This document shows positions 16,504-25,297 of a stretch of DNA of 64,000 nucleotides, in pieces. The notes under the pieces are model-generated. The model saw only the letters and a list, made by a program, of their open reading frames with translations. It was not told where the DNA came from and searched no databases. Numbering within the stretch: the stretch's first letter is position 1; the number at the start of each line of letters is the position of its first letter. The translations under genes were made by a program, and so were the position numbers. Location of the stretch: contig JBBQZP010000003.1 in NCBI GenBank assembly GCA_038207585.1, forward strand, positions 108,249 through 172,248, in the 5' to 3' direction. Source of the stretch: JBBQZP01 sp038207585 (GTDB lineage: Bacteria; Pseudomonadota; Alphaproteobacteria; Rhodobacterales; Rhodobacteraceae).

Positions 16504-17390
16504 TTGGCAGTCTCCATCCGGGCAGAGGCAAGACCTTCCAGAACGCAGGCGGTTGCGGGCAGTTCTCGCGCGGTGACCCCTTGCAGAGCCAAAGCGCGGG
16601 CATAAAGCGCAGACAGCGCGGGCGCGCCGATCAGCGCCACGTTCTGCCCCAGCCAATAAGCGCGCGTCGCGGCAAGTTCGATGCCGATCAAAAGGCCCGA
16701 CAGCCGTGCGCGCGCCGCATCGGCACCCAGGCCCGCAATCAGCCCTTCGGCGCGCAGCGCAAACAGACGTGATGCGATCTTTTCCGGCTGCGCGATGGCG
16801 TCCGATACGGCGCTGGCAAAGGCCGCGTCATCCCAACCGTCGCCCTCCATCCCGTGACGCAGAACCGATTGGGTCGACAAAAGCGAGAACAACTCGCCCG
16901 TCATGCAGGTCTGGAACCCGACGACTTCGCCCGCGCTGACCCGCGCCCATTTGGAATGCGTGCCGGGCAGGCAGATCACGCCGTCAAAATCGGGCAACAG
17001 CGCCAGGGCCCCGGCAATCTGCGTCTCCTCGCCGCGCATAACGTCGGCTGGCTGCATCTGTTTCAACCCAGGCACCAGCCACACGTCAATGCGCGCATCC
17101 CGCGTCGGGACATGCACCATTCCGGCGCTATCAAGCGGCGCACAGGGGGTCGCGCGATAGGGCGCCTCAAGCCACCCCTGCCGCGAGCCGACCATGCCGC
17201 AAGCCAAAACCCGCGTTTGTGAATGATCGTTCAACCACGCGCCAACCAGTCGCAAAAGTGTTGGCTCGAACGCATCGCGGGCAAGCGTTCCCATGCCATC
17301 CTCCGACGTGGCCTCGGTCACAACGCTGTCCGCCCCCATCAGATGAGCGCGCAGATGTGTTGTGCCCCAATCAACCGCAATCCAGTTCAT
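16500..17390 (-). CDS. dgoK: 2-dehydro-3-deoxygalactonokinase
   Basis: Phosphorylates 2-keto-3-deoxygalactonate at C6 with ATP. The 296-residue protein starts with the DgoK signature WIAVDWGTTHLRAHLM and contains CLPGTHSKWARV, the conserved sugar-kinase segment, and a C-terminal helical lid region. It overlaps dgoA downstream and the SDR gene upstream by 4 nt each. Its presence indicates that galactose is oxidised to galactonate rather than entering the Leloir pathway in this cluster. Confidence 0.93.
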   Translation of the reverse strand: MNWIAVDWGTTHLRAHLMGADSVVTEATSEDGMGTLARDAFEPTLLRLVGAWLNDHSQTRVLACGMVGSRQGWLEAPYRATPCAPLDSAGMVHVPTRDARIDVWLVPGLKQMQPADVMRGEETQIAGALALLPDFDGVICLPGTHSKWARVSAGEVVGFQTCMTGELFSLLSTQSVLRHGMEGDGWDDAAFASAVSDAIAQPEKIASRLFALRAEGLIAGLGADAARARLSGLLIGIELAATRAYWLGQNVALIGAPALSALYARALALQGVTARELPATACVLEGLASARMETAK

Positions 17391-18154
17391 CCGGTCACCA
17401 CCACGCCACCATCCACGACCAACGATTGCCCCGTCACCATGCGCGAGGCATCAGATGCCAGAAACAGGCACGGCCCCACAATATCTTCTGGCAACAGGCT
17501 GTCCTTCAACGCCTGCCGCGCCAGATGGGCCGCCAGCCCCTCGGGCGTGACCCACAGGTCTTTCTGCTTTTGCGTCAACACCCATCCCGGCGCTATCGCG
17601 TTCACACGTACCTTGTGCGGCCCGAATTCACGGGCCAGAGTGCGCGTCATTCCGGTGATCCCCGCGTTTGCGGTGATGTAGGGCGCGTAGCCCGCATCTG
17701 GCATCATGTAGCTTATTGAACTGAAGTTCACAATCGAACCGCCGCCTGCTGCAATCATGCCGGGAAGCACCGCCTGACACGCAAAGAAATAGGATTTGAG
17801 GTTGATCGCAAGTGACGCGTCCCAGAATTCTTCCGTCACTTCCAGCGCCGGTTTACGGGCGTCGTTGGCGGCGTTGTTGACCAGCCGAGTGATCGGGCCA
17901 TGCGCTGCGGCGGCCTGATCGATTGCGGCTTTCAGTGCCGCCGTATCGGTGATGTCGCACGCAATGAACAGCGGCCTGACGCCTGTGATCTGCTGCATGT
18001 CCTGACAAAACGCCGTTGCGTCCGATCTTTGAACAAAGGCAACCTTGGCACCCTGCCGCAGGAAACCTTCGGTCAGCGCCGCACCGATGCCAGAGCCACC
18101 GCCGGTCACGAATACCGACGCGTCCTGCAGATCGGGGAAGATCGCCGCATTCAT
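17387..18154 (-). CDS. SDR-family aldose dehydrogenase (probable galactose 1-dehydrogenase) with YxxxN in place of YxxxK
   Basis: A 255-residue short-chain dehydrogenase. The NAD(P) motif TGGGSGIG lies at residues 17-24, NNAAN at 93-97, and the Ser/Tyr of the active site are S146 (NFSSIS) and Y159. The sequence resembles sugar dehydrogenases of the Caulobacter xylose dehydrogenase type, which carry YETAKAGI; here the stretch is YITANAGI, so the catalytic lysine (position 163) is Asn, encoded AAC. Context (lactonase, dgoK, dgoA, galactosidases) points to galactose oxidation. The missing Lys makes activity uncertain: a sequencing change, an altered mechanism or a weakened enzyme are all possible. 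Confidence 0.85.
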   Translation of the reverse strand: MNAAIFPDLQDASVFVTGGGSGIGAALTEGFLRQGAKVAFVQRSDATAFCQDMQQITGVRPLFIACDITDTAALKAAIDQAAAAHGPITRLVNNAANDARKPALEVTEEFWDASLAINLKSYFFACQAVLPGMIAAGGGSIVNFSSISYMMPDAGYAPYITANAGITGMTRTLAREFGPHKVRVNAIAPGWVLTQKQKDLWVTPEGLAAHLARQALKDSLLPEDIVGPCLFLASDASRMVTGQSLVVDGGVVVTG

Positions 18155-20223
18155 ATCCGCTCTCCTTCAACCACCCAGATCGTGCCGGGCCATTGCACCG
18201 GAAGCGTAAGTCCTTTTTGCATCAGAAACACCCCGGTCAGCGTCAGCGTGCCAGATTTCAGCGCAGGCTCGCCCCGGCTTTGACGCGGAGCCTCATCCGC
18301 GTTGCGCAGCGCGACCCGGTAAAGCGCCTGCGGATCTAGCCCAGTCAGGCGCAGCGGGCGCGGCAGGATCTGGGTCGAGGTTCCAACCTGCCCCGCCGTC
18401 ACGATAAACCGCGCGCCATCCGCCGCTCGGATCAGTTCAGCGCACATGGCCGGGTCCGCCGCATCAAGGCGCAGGATATCCGCCTGCATCGTCCAGTGCC
18501 GGTTGGCCTTCCACCAGGCGGTGACGGCGGTCAGCGTTTCGGCCTCGGGTTCGGTCAATTCGCGCAGGTCCATCTCGAACCCCATATGACGCTGTGCGGC
18601 CACATAGGCGCGGAACGCCATCGACAGAATGCGCCCCGAGGTATGCGATTTGCGCGGGCCGACGTGGCTGCCAGTCACATTGGCCGGCAAAAACAGCGCC
18701 GCGTCATGCTGGATGCGCAGGCGTTCAATCGCGTCGTTGCTGTCAGACAGCCAGACGCGGTGCGTGCGCGCAAGAATACCCGCATCAATCCGCCCGCCGC
18801 CCGACGCGCAGCTTTCAATCTCGACCCCCGGATGGGCGGCGCGCAGGCGATCCAGCAGGTCGTAAATCCCGTATGTCTGTGCGGCATCGACCACCGGCAA
18901 CAGCCGGTTGTGATCCCATTTCAGATAGTCGATGGGGTATTCGGTCAGCAGGGCCGAGACGGCGTTGAACAGGTAGTCGCGGACCTGCGGCAAGGCCAGA
19001 TCAAGCACCATCTGGTTGCGCCCGGTGGTCTGATCTTCGGAGCCAAGCCGCCAGTCGGGGTGGGTGCGGTACAGATCACTGTCGGGGTTGACCATTTCAG
19101 GCTCCACCCACAGGCCGAAGGTCATGCCAAGGCCCTGCACATGGGCGATCAGCGGGTGCAGGCCATCGGGCCATTTGCGCCGGTCAATCGTCCAGTCGCC
19201 AAGGCTGGTCGTATCATCGTCCCGCCGCCCGAACCAACCATCATCCAGCACGAATCGCTCGGCCCCCAAGGCGGCTGCACGGGTAGCGATGTCGGACAGG
19301 TCGGCAAGTTGGTGGTCGAAATACACCGCCTCCCAGCAATTGTAATGCACGGGGCGCGGGCGCGCGGCATCGGGCCACTGCAGCACCCGGTCACGCAGAT
19401 CGCGCTGAAAGGTAGTGGCGATGCCGTTCAGGCCATCGGCGCTGAACGCAGCTATCAGCGGGGCGGTTTCGAAACGGGTGCCGGGTTCTGTTTCCGCACC
19501 CGATGCGTGGCCGAACTGGATCTGACGGCGACCATCGGGCAGTTCTTCGGCCACCATACGGTGCCCGCCGGACCATGCGTAATGCAGCGCAAAGGCAGTG
19601 CCTTGGGTATTGGTGCAGCCGGTTTCGGGCAGAATCGCATAGGGCGGATGTTCGTGGCCCGACCGGCCCGTGCGCGCCTCTCGCATCCGGATGCCGGGGG
19701 TCCAGGGCGTGCGGTTCAGGTGAAACTCGCGCGTCCATTTGCCATGCACGTCAATCAGTTCAACCGCGTTTTGCGGTGCGGGAAGAACCGGGGCGGCCAG
19801 CCAGTGCAGTCGCACCGGGGCATCACTTTCCAGCATGGTTTGCAGGGTGAAAACGCCGGTCGGATGTGCTGCGATGCTATGCGTCAGGGTCAGGCCGGGG
19901 GCGGTGCTGATCAGACGCAGAGTTGCCGGGCCGGTTTCTGCCCGGTCAAAGTTGAACGCGGGCAAAAGCGGCGTTCCATCCTGCTTTGCCAGCACCAGAC
20001 CCGGCTGACCCTGAAACGCGCGGCCCGCCTCGGGGGAAAGCGACAGCGCAGGCAATGCGTCGATCATGCCGCCTGTGATATCAAGGCGCGCGGCACCAGC
20101 GACAGCGCTCGGATCCTCGCCGTCGGGCAGGGTCGCACCCCAGTAAACCGCTTCGGGTATTCCGCCTGCCGGGCTTGCCAGAACCAGCGTCTGATCGCCC
20201 GCATCCATCCGCCACGTCTTCAC
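18151..20223 (-). CDS. GH36 alpha-galactosidase
   Basis: Removes alpha-1,6-galactosyl groups from melibiose or raffinose-type sugars. I start it at GTG 20223, which overlaps the permease stop as GTGA; this gives 690 residues. An ATG at 20208 is the alternative. GH36 signatures are clear: DDGWFGRRDDD, WVEPEMVNPDSDLYR, the nucleophile D437 in YLKWDHNR, CASGGGRIDAG and the acid/base D494 in WLSDSNDA. The N-terminal part is the beta-supersandwich domain. No signal peptide, so hydrolysis is intracellular after ABC uptake. It overlaps the SDR gene by 4 nt. Confidence 0.94.
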   Translation of the reverse strand: MKTWRMDAGDQTLVLASPAGGIPEAVYWGATLPDGEDPSAVAGAARLDITGGMIDALPALSLSPEAGRAFQGQPGLVLAKQDGTPLLPAFNFDRAETGPATLRLISTAPGLTLTHSIAAHPTGVFTLQTMLESDAPVRLHWLAAPVLPAPQNAVELIDVHGKWTREFHLNRTPWTPGIRMREARTGRSGHEHPPYAILPETGCTNTQGTAFALHYAWSGGHRMVAEELPDGRRQIQFGHASGAETEPGTRFETAPLIAAFSADGLNGIATTFQRDLRDRVLQWPDAARPRPVHYNCWEAVYFDHQLADLSDIATRAAALGAERFVLDDGWFGRRDDDTTSLGDWTIDRRKWPDGLHPLIAHVQGLGMTFGLWVEPEMVNPDSDLYRTHPDWRLGSEDQTTGRNQMVLDLALPQVRDYLFNAVSALLTEYPIDYLKWDHNRLLPVVDAAQTYGIYDLLDRLRAAHPGVEIESCASGGGRIDAGILARTHRVWLSDSNDAIERLRIQHDAALFLPANVTGSHVGPRKSHTSGRILSMAFRAYVAAQRHMGFEMDLRELTEPEAETLTAVTAWWKANRHWTMQADILRLDAADPAMCAELIRAADGARFIVTAGQVGTSTQILPRPLRLTGLDPQALYRVALRNADEAPRQSRGEPALKSGTLTLTGVFLMQKGLTLPVQWPGTIWVVEGERI

Positions 20224-21065
20224 TTTACCGCCCCCAAAGTCAGGCCCGCAATAAAGTGCTTTTGCATCATGAAAAACATCGCAACGGGTGGCAGCGCCGC
20301 GATGATCGAGCCTGCTGAGACCAGATGCCACTGCGCGATCCATTGGCCATTCAGCGACGAAAGGCCAGCCGTCACCGGCTGTGCGGCGGCCGAGGTGGTC
20401 AGCACCGTCGCCCAGAAGAAATCGTTCCAGATGAAGGTAAAGATCAGCACCGAAAGCGCCGCAATCGCGGGCCGCATCAGGGGCATGACGACATACCAGA
20501 AGATGCGGATCTCACTTACACCTTCGACCCGCGCGGCCTCGATCAACTCAAACGGCAACGCCTTGATGAAGTTGCGCATGAACAACGTGCAGAACCCGGT
20601 CTGGAACGCAATGTGAAACAGTGCAAGGCCAGAGGTCGTGTTGATCAGCCCCATGCTTTGCGTCAGGTCCCGCACCGGAACCATGAGAATCTGGAACGGC
20701 ACGAAATTGCCCGCAACGAACAGGAAAAAAACCAGCAGGTTCGAGCGGAATTTGTAGATGCCAAGTGCAAACCCAGTCATGCACGACAGCCCGACCGCGC
20801 CGATCATCGTGGGAATGGTCACTTTGAACGAGTTCAGGATGTATTGCAGCATCGGGGTTTCGGTGAAAATCGAGATGTAATTCTGATAGGCAATTCCACT
20901 TGGCATGCCGAAGTTGTTGCCCTGTGCCAGATCCGACGCAGGGCGGAGAGACGTGACGGCCACCCCGATCAGCGGCAAAAGCCAGACGAAAAGTGCCACC
21001 GGCAGCGCGATCTTGTACATCGTTTGGGTGGCGGGCGAGGTTTGCTCGATGGGGCGGGGGAACAT
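20220..21065 (-). CDS. Carbohydrate ABC transporter permease, MalG type
   Basis: An inner-membrane permease of the CUT1 family, 281 residues with about six membrane segments (VALFVWLLPLIGVAVTSL at the N-terminus). The cytoplasmic coupling motif is seen as EAARVEGVSEIRIFWYVVMP. It pairs with the MalF-type permease 3 nt upstream and would contact the MalK-like ATPase encoded at 24239. It is translationally coupled to the alpha-galactosidase gene. Confidence 0.94.
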   Translation of the reverse strand: MFPRPIEQTSPATQTMYKIALPVALFVWLLPLIGVAVTSLRPASDLAQGNNFGMPSGIAYQNYISIFTETPMLQYILNSFKVTIPTMIGAVGLSCMTGFALGIYKFRSNLLVFFLFVAGNFVPFQILMVPVRDLTQSMGLINTTSGLALFHIAFQTGFCTLFMRNFIKALPFELIEAARVEGVSEIRIFWYVVMPLMRPAIAALSVLIFTFIWNDFFWATVLTTSAAAQPVTAGLSSLNGQWIAQWHLVSAGSIIAALPPVAMFFMMQKHFIAGLTLGAVK

Positions 21066-21068
21066 GGG

Positions 21069-21989
21069 CTAACGCTCCGTCTCGTCGCGCCACATCTTCC
21101 AGATGAAGCCCGAGATGAAAATCATCATGATGGCAAACAGCACCACCGCAATGGCGGCGCCATATCCCATGCGAAACCCGCCTTCGCCCAGCGCCGTTTC
21201 GTACATGTAATAGGACAGAACGCGCGTGCTGCCATAAGGCCCGCCTTTCGTCATGATCGACACCAGATCGAAACTGCGCAAGGCACCGATCACCGTGACG
21301 ACAACCGCGATGAAGGTGGCGGGACGCAACTGCGGCAAGATCACATACCACAGCATTTTTAACCCCTTGGCCCCATCCAGTCGCGCCGCCTCGACCTGAT
21401 CGGGGGCGACGTTGTTCAGGCCCGTAAGATACAGGATCATCACATAGGCGATCTGCGGCCAAAGCCCTGCGGCGATGATGGCATAGGTCGCGTACCGCTC
21501 ATCCGCCAGAAAGGCGATGCCGGTGCCGGTCATCCACTCGATCAGGTTGTAGAACAGGCCAAAGTTCGGCGCGTAGAACCATGAAAACATCAGACCGACG
21601 ACGACCTGACTGATCACGAACGGAAAGAAGAACATCGACTTGTAGATGCGGATGCCGCGCACGGTCTGGTTCAGGAAAATCGCGATGAACAGGCCAAACG
21701 GCACCGACAGCATGTAAAGCACCAGCCAGATGATGTTATTTTTCAGCGCGGTGATGAAATTGTCGTCGTCCAGAAGCTGCACATAATTATCCAGCCCGAC
21801 CCATGTACCGGTGAATTCATTGGCTCCGGTTTCGGGGTTGGGGCGGTAAAGGCCGTTCCAGTCGTAAAACGACAGGCTCATCGATTGGAATATCGGGATC
21901 AGCACATAGACCGCGAACATCGCAAGACCGGGTGCCAGGAACAGCCAAGGGGCCAATCGGCGCTGGTTTCGTTTCCACAGGGCGGACAT
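21069..21989 (-). CDS. Sugar ABC transporter permease, MalF type
   Basis: The ATG at 21989 has GGAGG upstream, giving 306 residues; a longer in-frame extension lacks such a site. About six hydrophobic segments are visible (WLFLAPGLAMFAVYVLIPIF first). The coupling helix motif is EAARLDGAKGLKMLWYVILP. The EAA loop and family identify it as a CUT1 permease, forming a heterodimer with the MalG-type protein encoded just downstream. Confidence 0.94.
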   Translation of the reverse strand: MSALWKRNQRRLAPWLFLAPGLAMFAVYVLIPIFQSMSLSFYDWNGLYRPNPETGANEFTGTWVGLDNYVQLLDDDNFITALKNNIIWLVLYMLSVPFGLFIAIFLNQTVRGIRIYKSMFFFPFVISQVVVGLMFSWFYAPNFGLFYNLIEWMTGTGIAFLADERYATYAIIAAGLWPQIAYVMILYLTGLNNVAPDQVEAARLDGAKGLKMLWYVILPQLRPATFIAVVVTVIGALRSFDLVSIMTKGGPYGSTRVLSYYMYETALGEGGFRMGYGAAIAVVLFAIMMIFISGFIWKMWRDETER

Positions 21990-22028
21990 CGCGGGCCTCC
22001 GTCTGTCTGGCACGGGCTTGGGTAAGGG

Positions 22029-22055
22029 GGCCCCGGCATTCGACGTGCCGGGGCC
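22029..22055 (-). promoter_or_regulatory. Stable intercistronic hairpin between binding-protein and permease genes
   Basis: A perfect 10-bp stem (GGCCCCGGCA and TGCCGGGGCC) with a 7-nt loop lies in the 108-nt gap after the binding-protein stop codon. No T-run follows. Such hairpins in ABC operons protect the upstream message or reduce read-through, so that the binding protein outnumbers the permease; that role is inferred here. A second, weaker GC hairpin follows the binding-protein stop at about 22064-22087. Confidence 0.6.
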
Positions 22056-22097
22056 GGTCAGCCCCCGCGCACCCGAAGGCACGCGGGTTCCGCAGGG

Positions 22098-23333
22098 TTA
22101 CTTGTAGGCGTTGCCGCGTACTTTCTCGAGCCGCTCAAGGATCGCATCCAGACGTTCAGGTTTCACCATGAACTCCTGAAAGCCTTCCATCCCGGCCTTT
22201 GCCATTTCGGCAGGTGCGTCACGGTCGAAGAACTGCGCCAACGCATAGGCCGACGATAGCGACTCAAAGCCCGCCGCAAGGAACGGATCGCTTGAATCAA
22301 CGGTCGAGTTCTTGTTGGTCGGCAACTGCCCGATGGCCGCATTCAGCTTGGTCTGCGCATCCGCACTGGCAACGAAGGCCAGAAACTTCTTCGCGTCATC
22401 CACATTCTTGGCACCTGCCGGAATATGGATTGTATCGGTCGGGGCTTCTTCGGCACGCGGCAGACCCGGGGTGATTTCCGGGAACGTCATGAAGCCCAGA
22501 TTATCGTTGGTCATGCCGCCTTCCTTGAACACGGCCACGGCAAAGTTGCCCATGACATAGTTCGCAGCCTTGCCCTGCACCAGAAGTGCTGCGGCATCCT
22601 GCCAGTCGATGGCGGCGTGGTTCTTGGTGATATAGGGTTGGAACTTGGCCCATTCCGCGAACACGGCTTTCACGCGATCATCGGTCCAGGCGATCTTGCC
22701 TGCCGTCAGATCCATGTGGAATTCGTAGCCGTTGGTGCGCAGGTCAAGATAGTCGAAAATGCCTGCTCCGGGCCATAGGGCGGACGTGCCAGTGGTCACG
22801 CAATCAATGTCTTTTTCGGCAAACTTGGGGCAGTTGTCGATGAACTGCTGCCAGGTCGTCGGCACTTCCACACCAGCGGCGGTGTAGGCGTCTTTGTTGA
22901 AGTAGATGCCCCACTGATAGTAGGTATAGGGCACGCCCCACTGCTTGCCATCAATCGTCATCGACGCCTTGGCCGACGCCAGCGAATCGCTCAGGCCGTT
23001 GGCTTCCCACACGTCCGACACGTCCAGAAACTGCCCGGCCTCGACAAAGGGGGCCATGCGGTTTCCGGCATACCAGTTCGCCAGATCGGGCGAGTCGGTG
23101 GTCAGAAAGTTGCGGATCGCGGTCTTGTAGCCTTCGTGGTCAAAGTTGTTCAGCTCGACCTTGATGTCGGGGTTCGCAGCCTCAAAATCGGCAATCAGGG
23201 CCTGCATCCCGGCCAGCGGTGCCGCATCATAATCGGCGTTGTATTTCAGGATGCGCTGTTCGGCAAAGGCCGTGCCAGACATAAGAAGTCCGGCAAGAAC
23301 GGCTGCCGCCGCCCCGGTTCTAAGATGGACCAT
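22098..23333 (-). CDS. Periplasmic sugar-binding protein of the galactoside ABC transporter
   Basis: A 411-residue CUT1 solute-binding protein with a signal peptide (AAAVLAGLLMSGTAFA before EQRILKY). The body shows typical features of extracellular sugar-binding proteins: IADFEAANPDIKVELNNF, a DLANWYAGN region and YTYYQWGIYFNKDAY. GGGAGGAAACC precedes the ATG. It is the promoter-proximal gene of the galactoside operon, divergent from the IclR regulator. Ligand type (alpha- or beta-galactoside) is inferred from the enzymes in the operon. Confidence 0.94.
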   Translation of the reverse strand: MVHLRTGAAAAVLAGLLMSGTAFAEQRILKYNADYDAAPLAGMQALIADFEAANPDIKVELNNFDHEGYKTAIRNFLTTDSPDLANWYAGNRMAPFVEAGQFLDVSDVWEANGLSDSLASAKASMTIDGKQWGVPYTYYQWGIYFNKDAYTAAGVEVPTTWQQFIDNCPKFAEKDIDCVTTGTSALWPGAGIFDYLDLRTNGYEFHMDLTAGKIAWTDDRVKAVFAEWAKFQPYITKNHAAIDWQDAAALLVQGKAANYVMGNFAVAVFKEGGMTNDNLGFMTFPEITPGLPRAEEAPTDTIHIPAGAKNVDDAKKFLAFVASADAQTKLNAAIGQLPTNKNSTVDSSDPFLAAGFESLSSAYALAQFFDRDAPAEMAKAGMEGFQEFMVKPERLDAILERLEKVRGNAYK

Positions 23334-23352
23334 GGTTTCCTCCCTTTGGTTC

Positions 23353-23381
23353 CATTATTTGAAACTTAGTCTTGAATAATG
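23353..23381. promoter_or_regulatory. Candidate IclR operator in the divergent control region
   Basis: A 29-bp AT-rich imperfect palindrome with perfect outer arms CATTATT and AATAATG lies between the binding-protein and IclR genes. It is 20 bp upstream of the binding-protein ATG and 54 bp upstream of the regulator. AT-rich symmetry in this otherwise GC-rich gap makes it the best candidate for the IclR-type site controlling both directions. Confidence 0.45.
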
Positions 23382-23434
23382 AAAACTATGTCGCTTAAAG
23401 TGGCACCTGTCAACAGGGCGAAACAGGAAGCGTG

Positions 23435-24226
23435 ATGGGCGTCGAGGGCGCAGGCGATGGAACGGTCGGCAAGGCACTGGATGTGCTGGACATGGTCGCC
23501 CGCGCCGGACGGCCGGTGCGGTTCAGCGAGTTGCTGGCCAGTAAAACCTACCCGAAAGCAACGCTTTACCGCTTTTTGCAGACGCTGACGCATCAGGGCA
23601 TGCTGGCCTATGACCCCGACCGCCAGTCCTATGCCTTGGGCGTGCGACTGGTGCGGCTGGCCCATACAGCATGGGCGCAATCGTCGCTGGCCCCCATCGC
23701 GCGCCCCTGGATCGATTCGCTGTCTGCGGAGGTGGGCGAAACGATTCATCTGGCGCAACTGGATCAGGCGCAGGTGCTTTATGTTGACAAACGCAACGCC
23801 GCCCGCCCTGTCGAGATGTATTCGCAGGCGGGCAAGGTTGGCCCCGCCTATTGCACCGGGGTTGGCAAGGCGATGCTGGCGTTCCTGCCCAATGATGCAC
23901 TGCAAAGCGCTCTTGAACGCCAATCGTTCCACCGCTTCACGCCGCAAACGCTGGCCTCGCGCCCGCTTTTGATGGCCGAGTTGGAGGCGATCCGGCAGCG
24001 CGGTTACGCCTTTGACCGCGAAGAACACGAGCCGGGCATTATCTGCATCGCCCTGCCGATCCGAACTCGCGCGGGACGGGTGATGGGCGCACTTTCCGTC
24101 ACATCAACCACCGGGCGCACGACGCTGCCCGCGTTGGAAGAACTGGCACCCAAGATACAACAAACCGCCACACAGATCGCGGCCGAGGCCGAGAACTGGC
24201 ACTTTCCAGAGAACCAAACGGCATAA
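23435..24226 (+). CDS. IclR-family transcriptional regulator of the galactoside cluster
   Basis: A 263-residue regulator; ATG at 23435 is preferred over GTG at 23432 because AGGAAG is better spaced. The N-terminal winged helix (GKALDVLDMVARAG, KATLYRFLQTLTHQGML) occupies about residues 10-65. The C-terminal effector domain has YCTGVGKAMLAFLP and GIICIALPIR, usual IclR landmarks. It is divergent from the transport/catabolism operon and 12 nt upstream of the ABC ATPase gene, so it very likely controls both. Effector unknown; a galactoside, galactonate or a keto-deoxy acid is plausible. Confidence 0.92.
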   Translation: MGVEGAGDGTVGKALDVLDMVARAGRPVRFSELLASKTYPKATLYRFLQTLTHQGMLAYDPDRQSYALGVRLVRLAHTAWAQSSLAPIARPWIDSLSAEVGETIHLAQLDQAQVLYVDKRNAARPVEMYSQAGKVGPAYCTGVGKAMLAFLPNDALQSALERQSFHRFTPQTLASRPLLMAELEAIRQRGYAFDREEHEPGIICIALPIRTRAGRVMGALSVTSTTGRTTLPALEELAPKIQQTATQIAAEAENWHFPENQTA

Positions 24227-24238
24227 GGGGGGAACCGC

Positions 24239-25297
24239 ATGTCCGGTGTCACATTACAGCAGGTCGTCAAGAAATTCGGCGATATCAAGGTGATCCACGG
24301 TGTCGATCTGACAGTGGATGATGGCGAATTCTGCGTCTTTGTCGGCCCGTCAGGCTGCGGGAAGTCAACGCTTTTGCGCATGGTCGCGGGGTTGGAGGAA
24401 ACCACCGATGGCGCCATCCGCATCGGTGACCGCGATGTGACCAGGGTTGATCCGGCAGAACGCGGTGTGGCGATGGTGTTCCAGACCTATGCGCTTTATC
24501 CCCACATGACGGTTGCCGAAAACATGGGCTTTGGCCTGAAGATGACCGGCCACCCGAAGGCCGAGGTTGACAGCAAGGTTGCCGAGGCCAGCCGTATTCT
24601 GAAACTCGACGACTACCTGTCGCGCAAACCCAAGGCGCTGTCGGGCGGGCAACGGCAGCGCGTAGCCATTGGCCGGGCCATCGTGCGCGGGCCCGAGGTG
24701 TTCTTGTTCGACGAACCCCTGTCGAACCTTGATGCCGAACTGCGCGTGGAAATGCGTGTTGAAATCGCCCGCCTGCACCGCGAAATTGGTGCCACCATGA
24801 TCTATGTGACCCATGATCAGGTCGAAGCGATGACGCTTGCCGACAAGATCGTGGTGCTGCGCAAGGGCCGGATCGAACAGGTCGGCGCACCGCTGCACCT
24901 GTATCACGACCCCGACAACCGCTTTGTTGCAGGCTTTATCGGCAGCCCGGCAATGAACTTTCTGGAGGCGGTCGTCGAAAAATCGGGGTTGGCGCACAGC
25001 AAGGGGCTGGGCGCGGTCGCTACTGATACCGCGTTGCCGGGAGCTGGCGCAAAGGTTGTGGTCGGCCTGCGCCCGCAGCAGTTGCGCATCACCGACGGGG
25101 CGACTCATCGGGTGGAAATGACCGAGGCTTTGGGCGGCGTCTCCTTCATTCACCTGACCGCCCCCACCGGCGAAAAGCTGGTGGTCGAGGCAAAGGGTGA
25201 CATGCTGAACAAACCGGGCAGCATGGTCGGGCTGGAGTATGACGCAACGGATGCTTTGTTCTTTGCAGCCGATGAAGTAGGCGCGCGTATCCGCTAA
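24239..25297 (+). CDS. Sugar ABC transporter ATPase (MalK/UgpC/MsmK type)
   Basis: A 352-residue ATPase that energises CUT1 permeases. It has Walker A GPSGCGKST, the Q-loop region VFQTYALYPHMT, the signature LSGGQRQRVAIGRA, Walker B VFLFDEPLSNLD and the switch His in YVTHDQ. A C-terminal TOBE-like regulatory domain follows (VVVGLRPQQLRI). It lies outside the main operon, behind the IclR gene, and completes the transporter. Its stop codon overlaps that of the convergent trhO gene by 4 nt. Confidence 0.96.
   Translation: MSGVTLQQVVKKFGDIKVIHGVDLTVDDGEFCVFVGPSGCGKSTLLRMVAGLEETTDGAIRIGDRDVTRVDPAERGVAMVFQTYALYPHMTVAENMGFGLKMTGHPKAEVDSKVAEASRILKLDDYLSRKPKALSGGQRQRVAIGRAIVRGPEVFLFDEPLSNLDAELRVEMRVEIARLHREIGATMIYVTHDQVEAMTLADKIVVLRKGRIEQVGAPLHLYHDPDNRFVAGFIGSPAMNFLEAVVEKSGLAHSKGLGAVATDTALPGAGAKVVVGLRPQQLRITDGATHRVEMTEALGGVSFIHLTAPTGEKLVVEAKGDMLNKPGSMVGLEYDATDALFFAADEVGARIR

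Noticed and set aside
15898..16656. A longer DgoA starting inside dgoK
   Set aside because: The additional 51 residues are out of family and antecede the ATGA overlap that gives a normal-length aldolase.
18496..20616. A 706-codon plus-strand frame opposite the alpha-galactosidase gene
   Set aside because: Composition is rich in Arg, Gly and His without any domain; the GH36 motifs on the other strand are intact.
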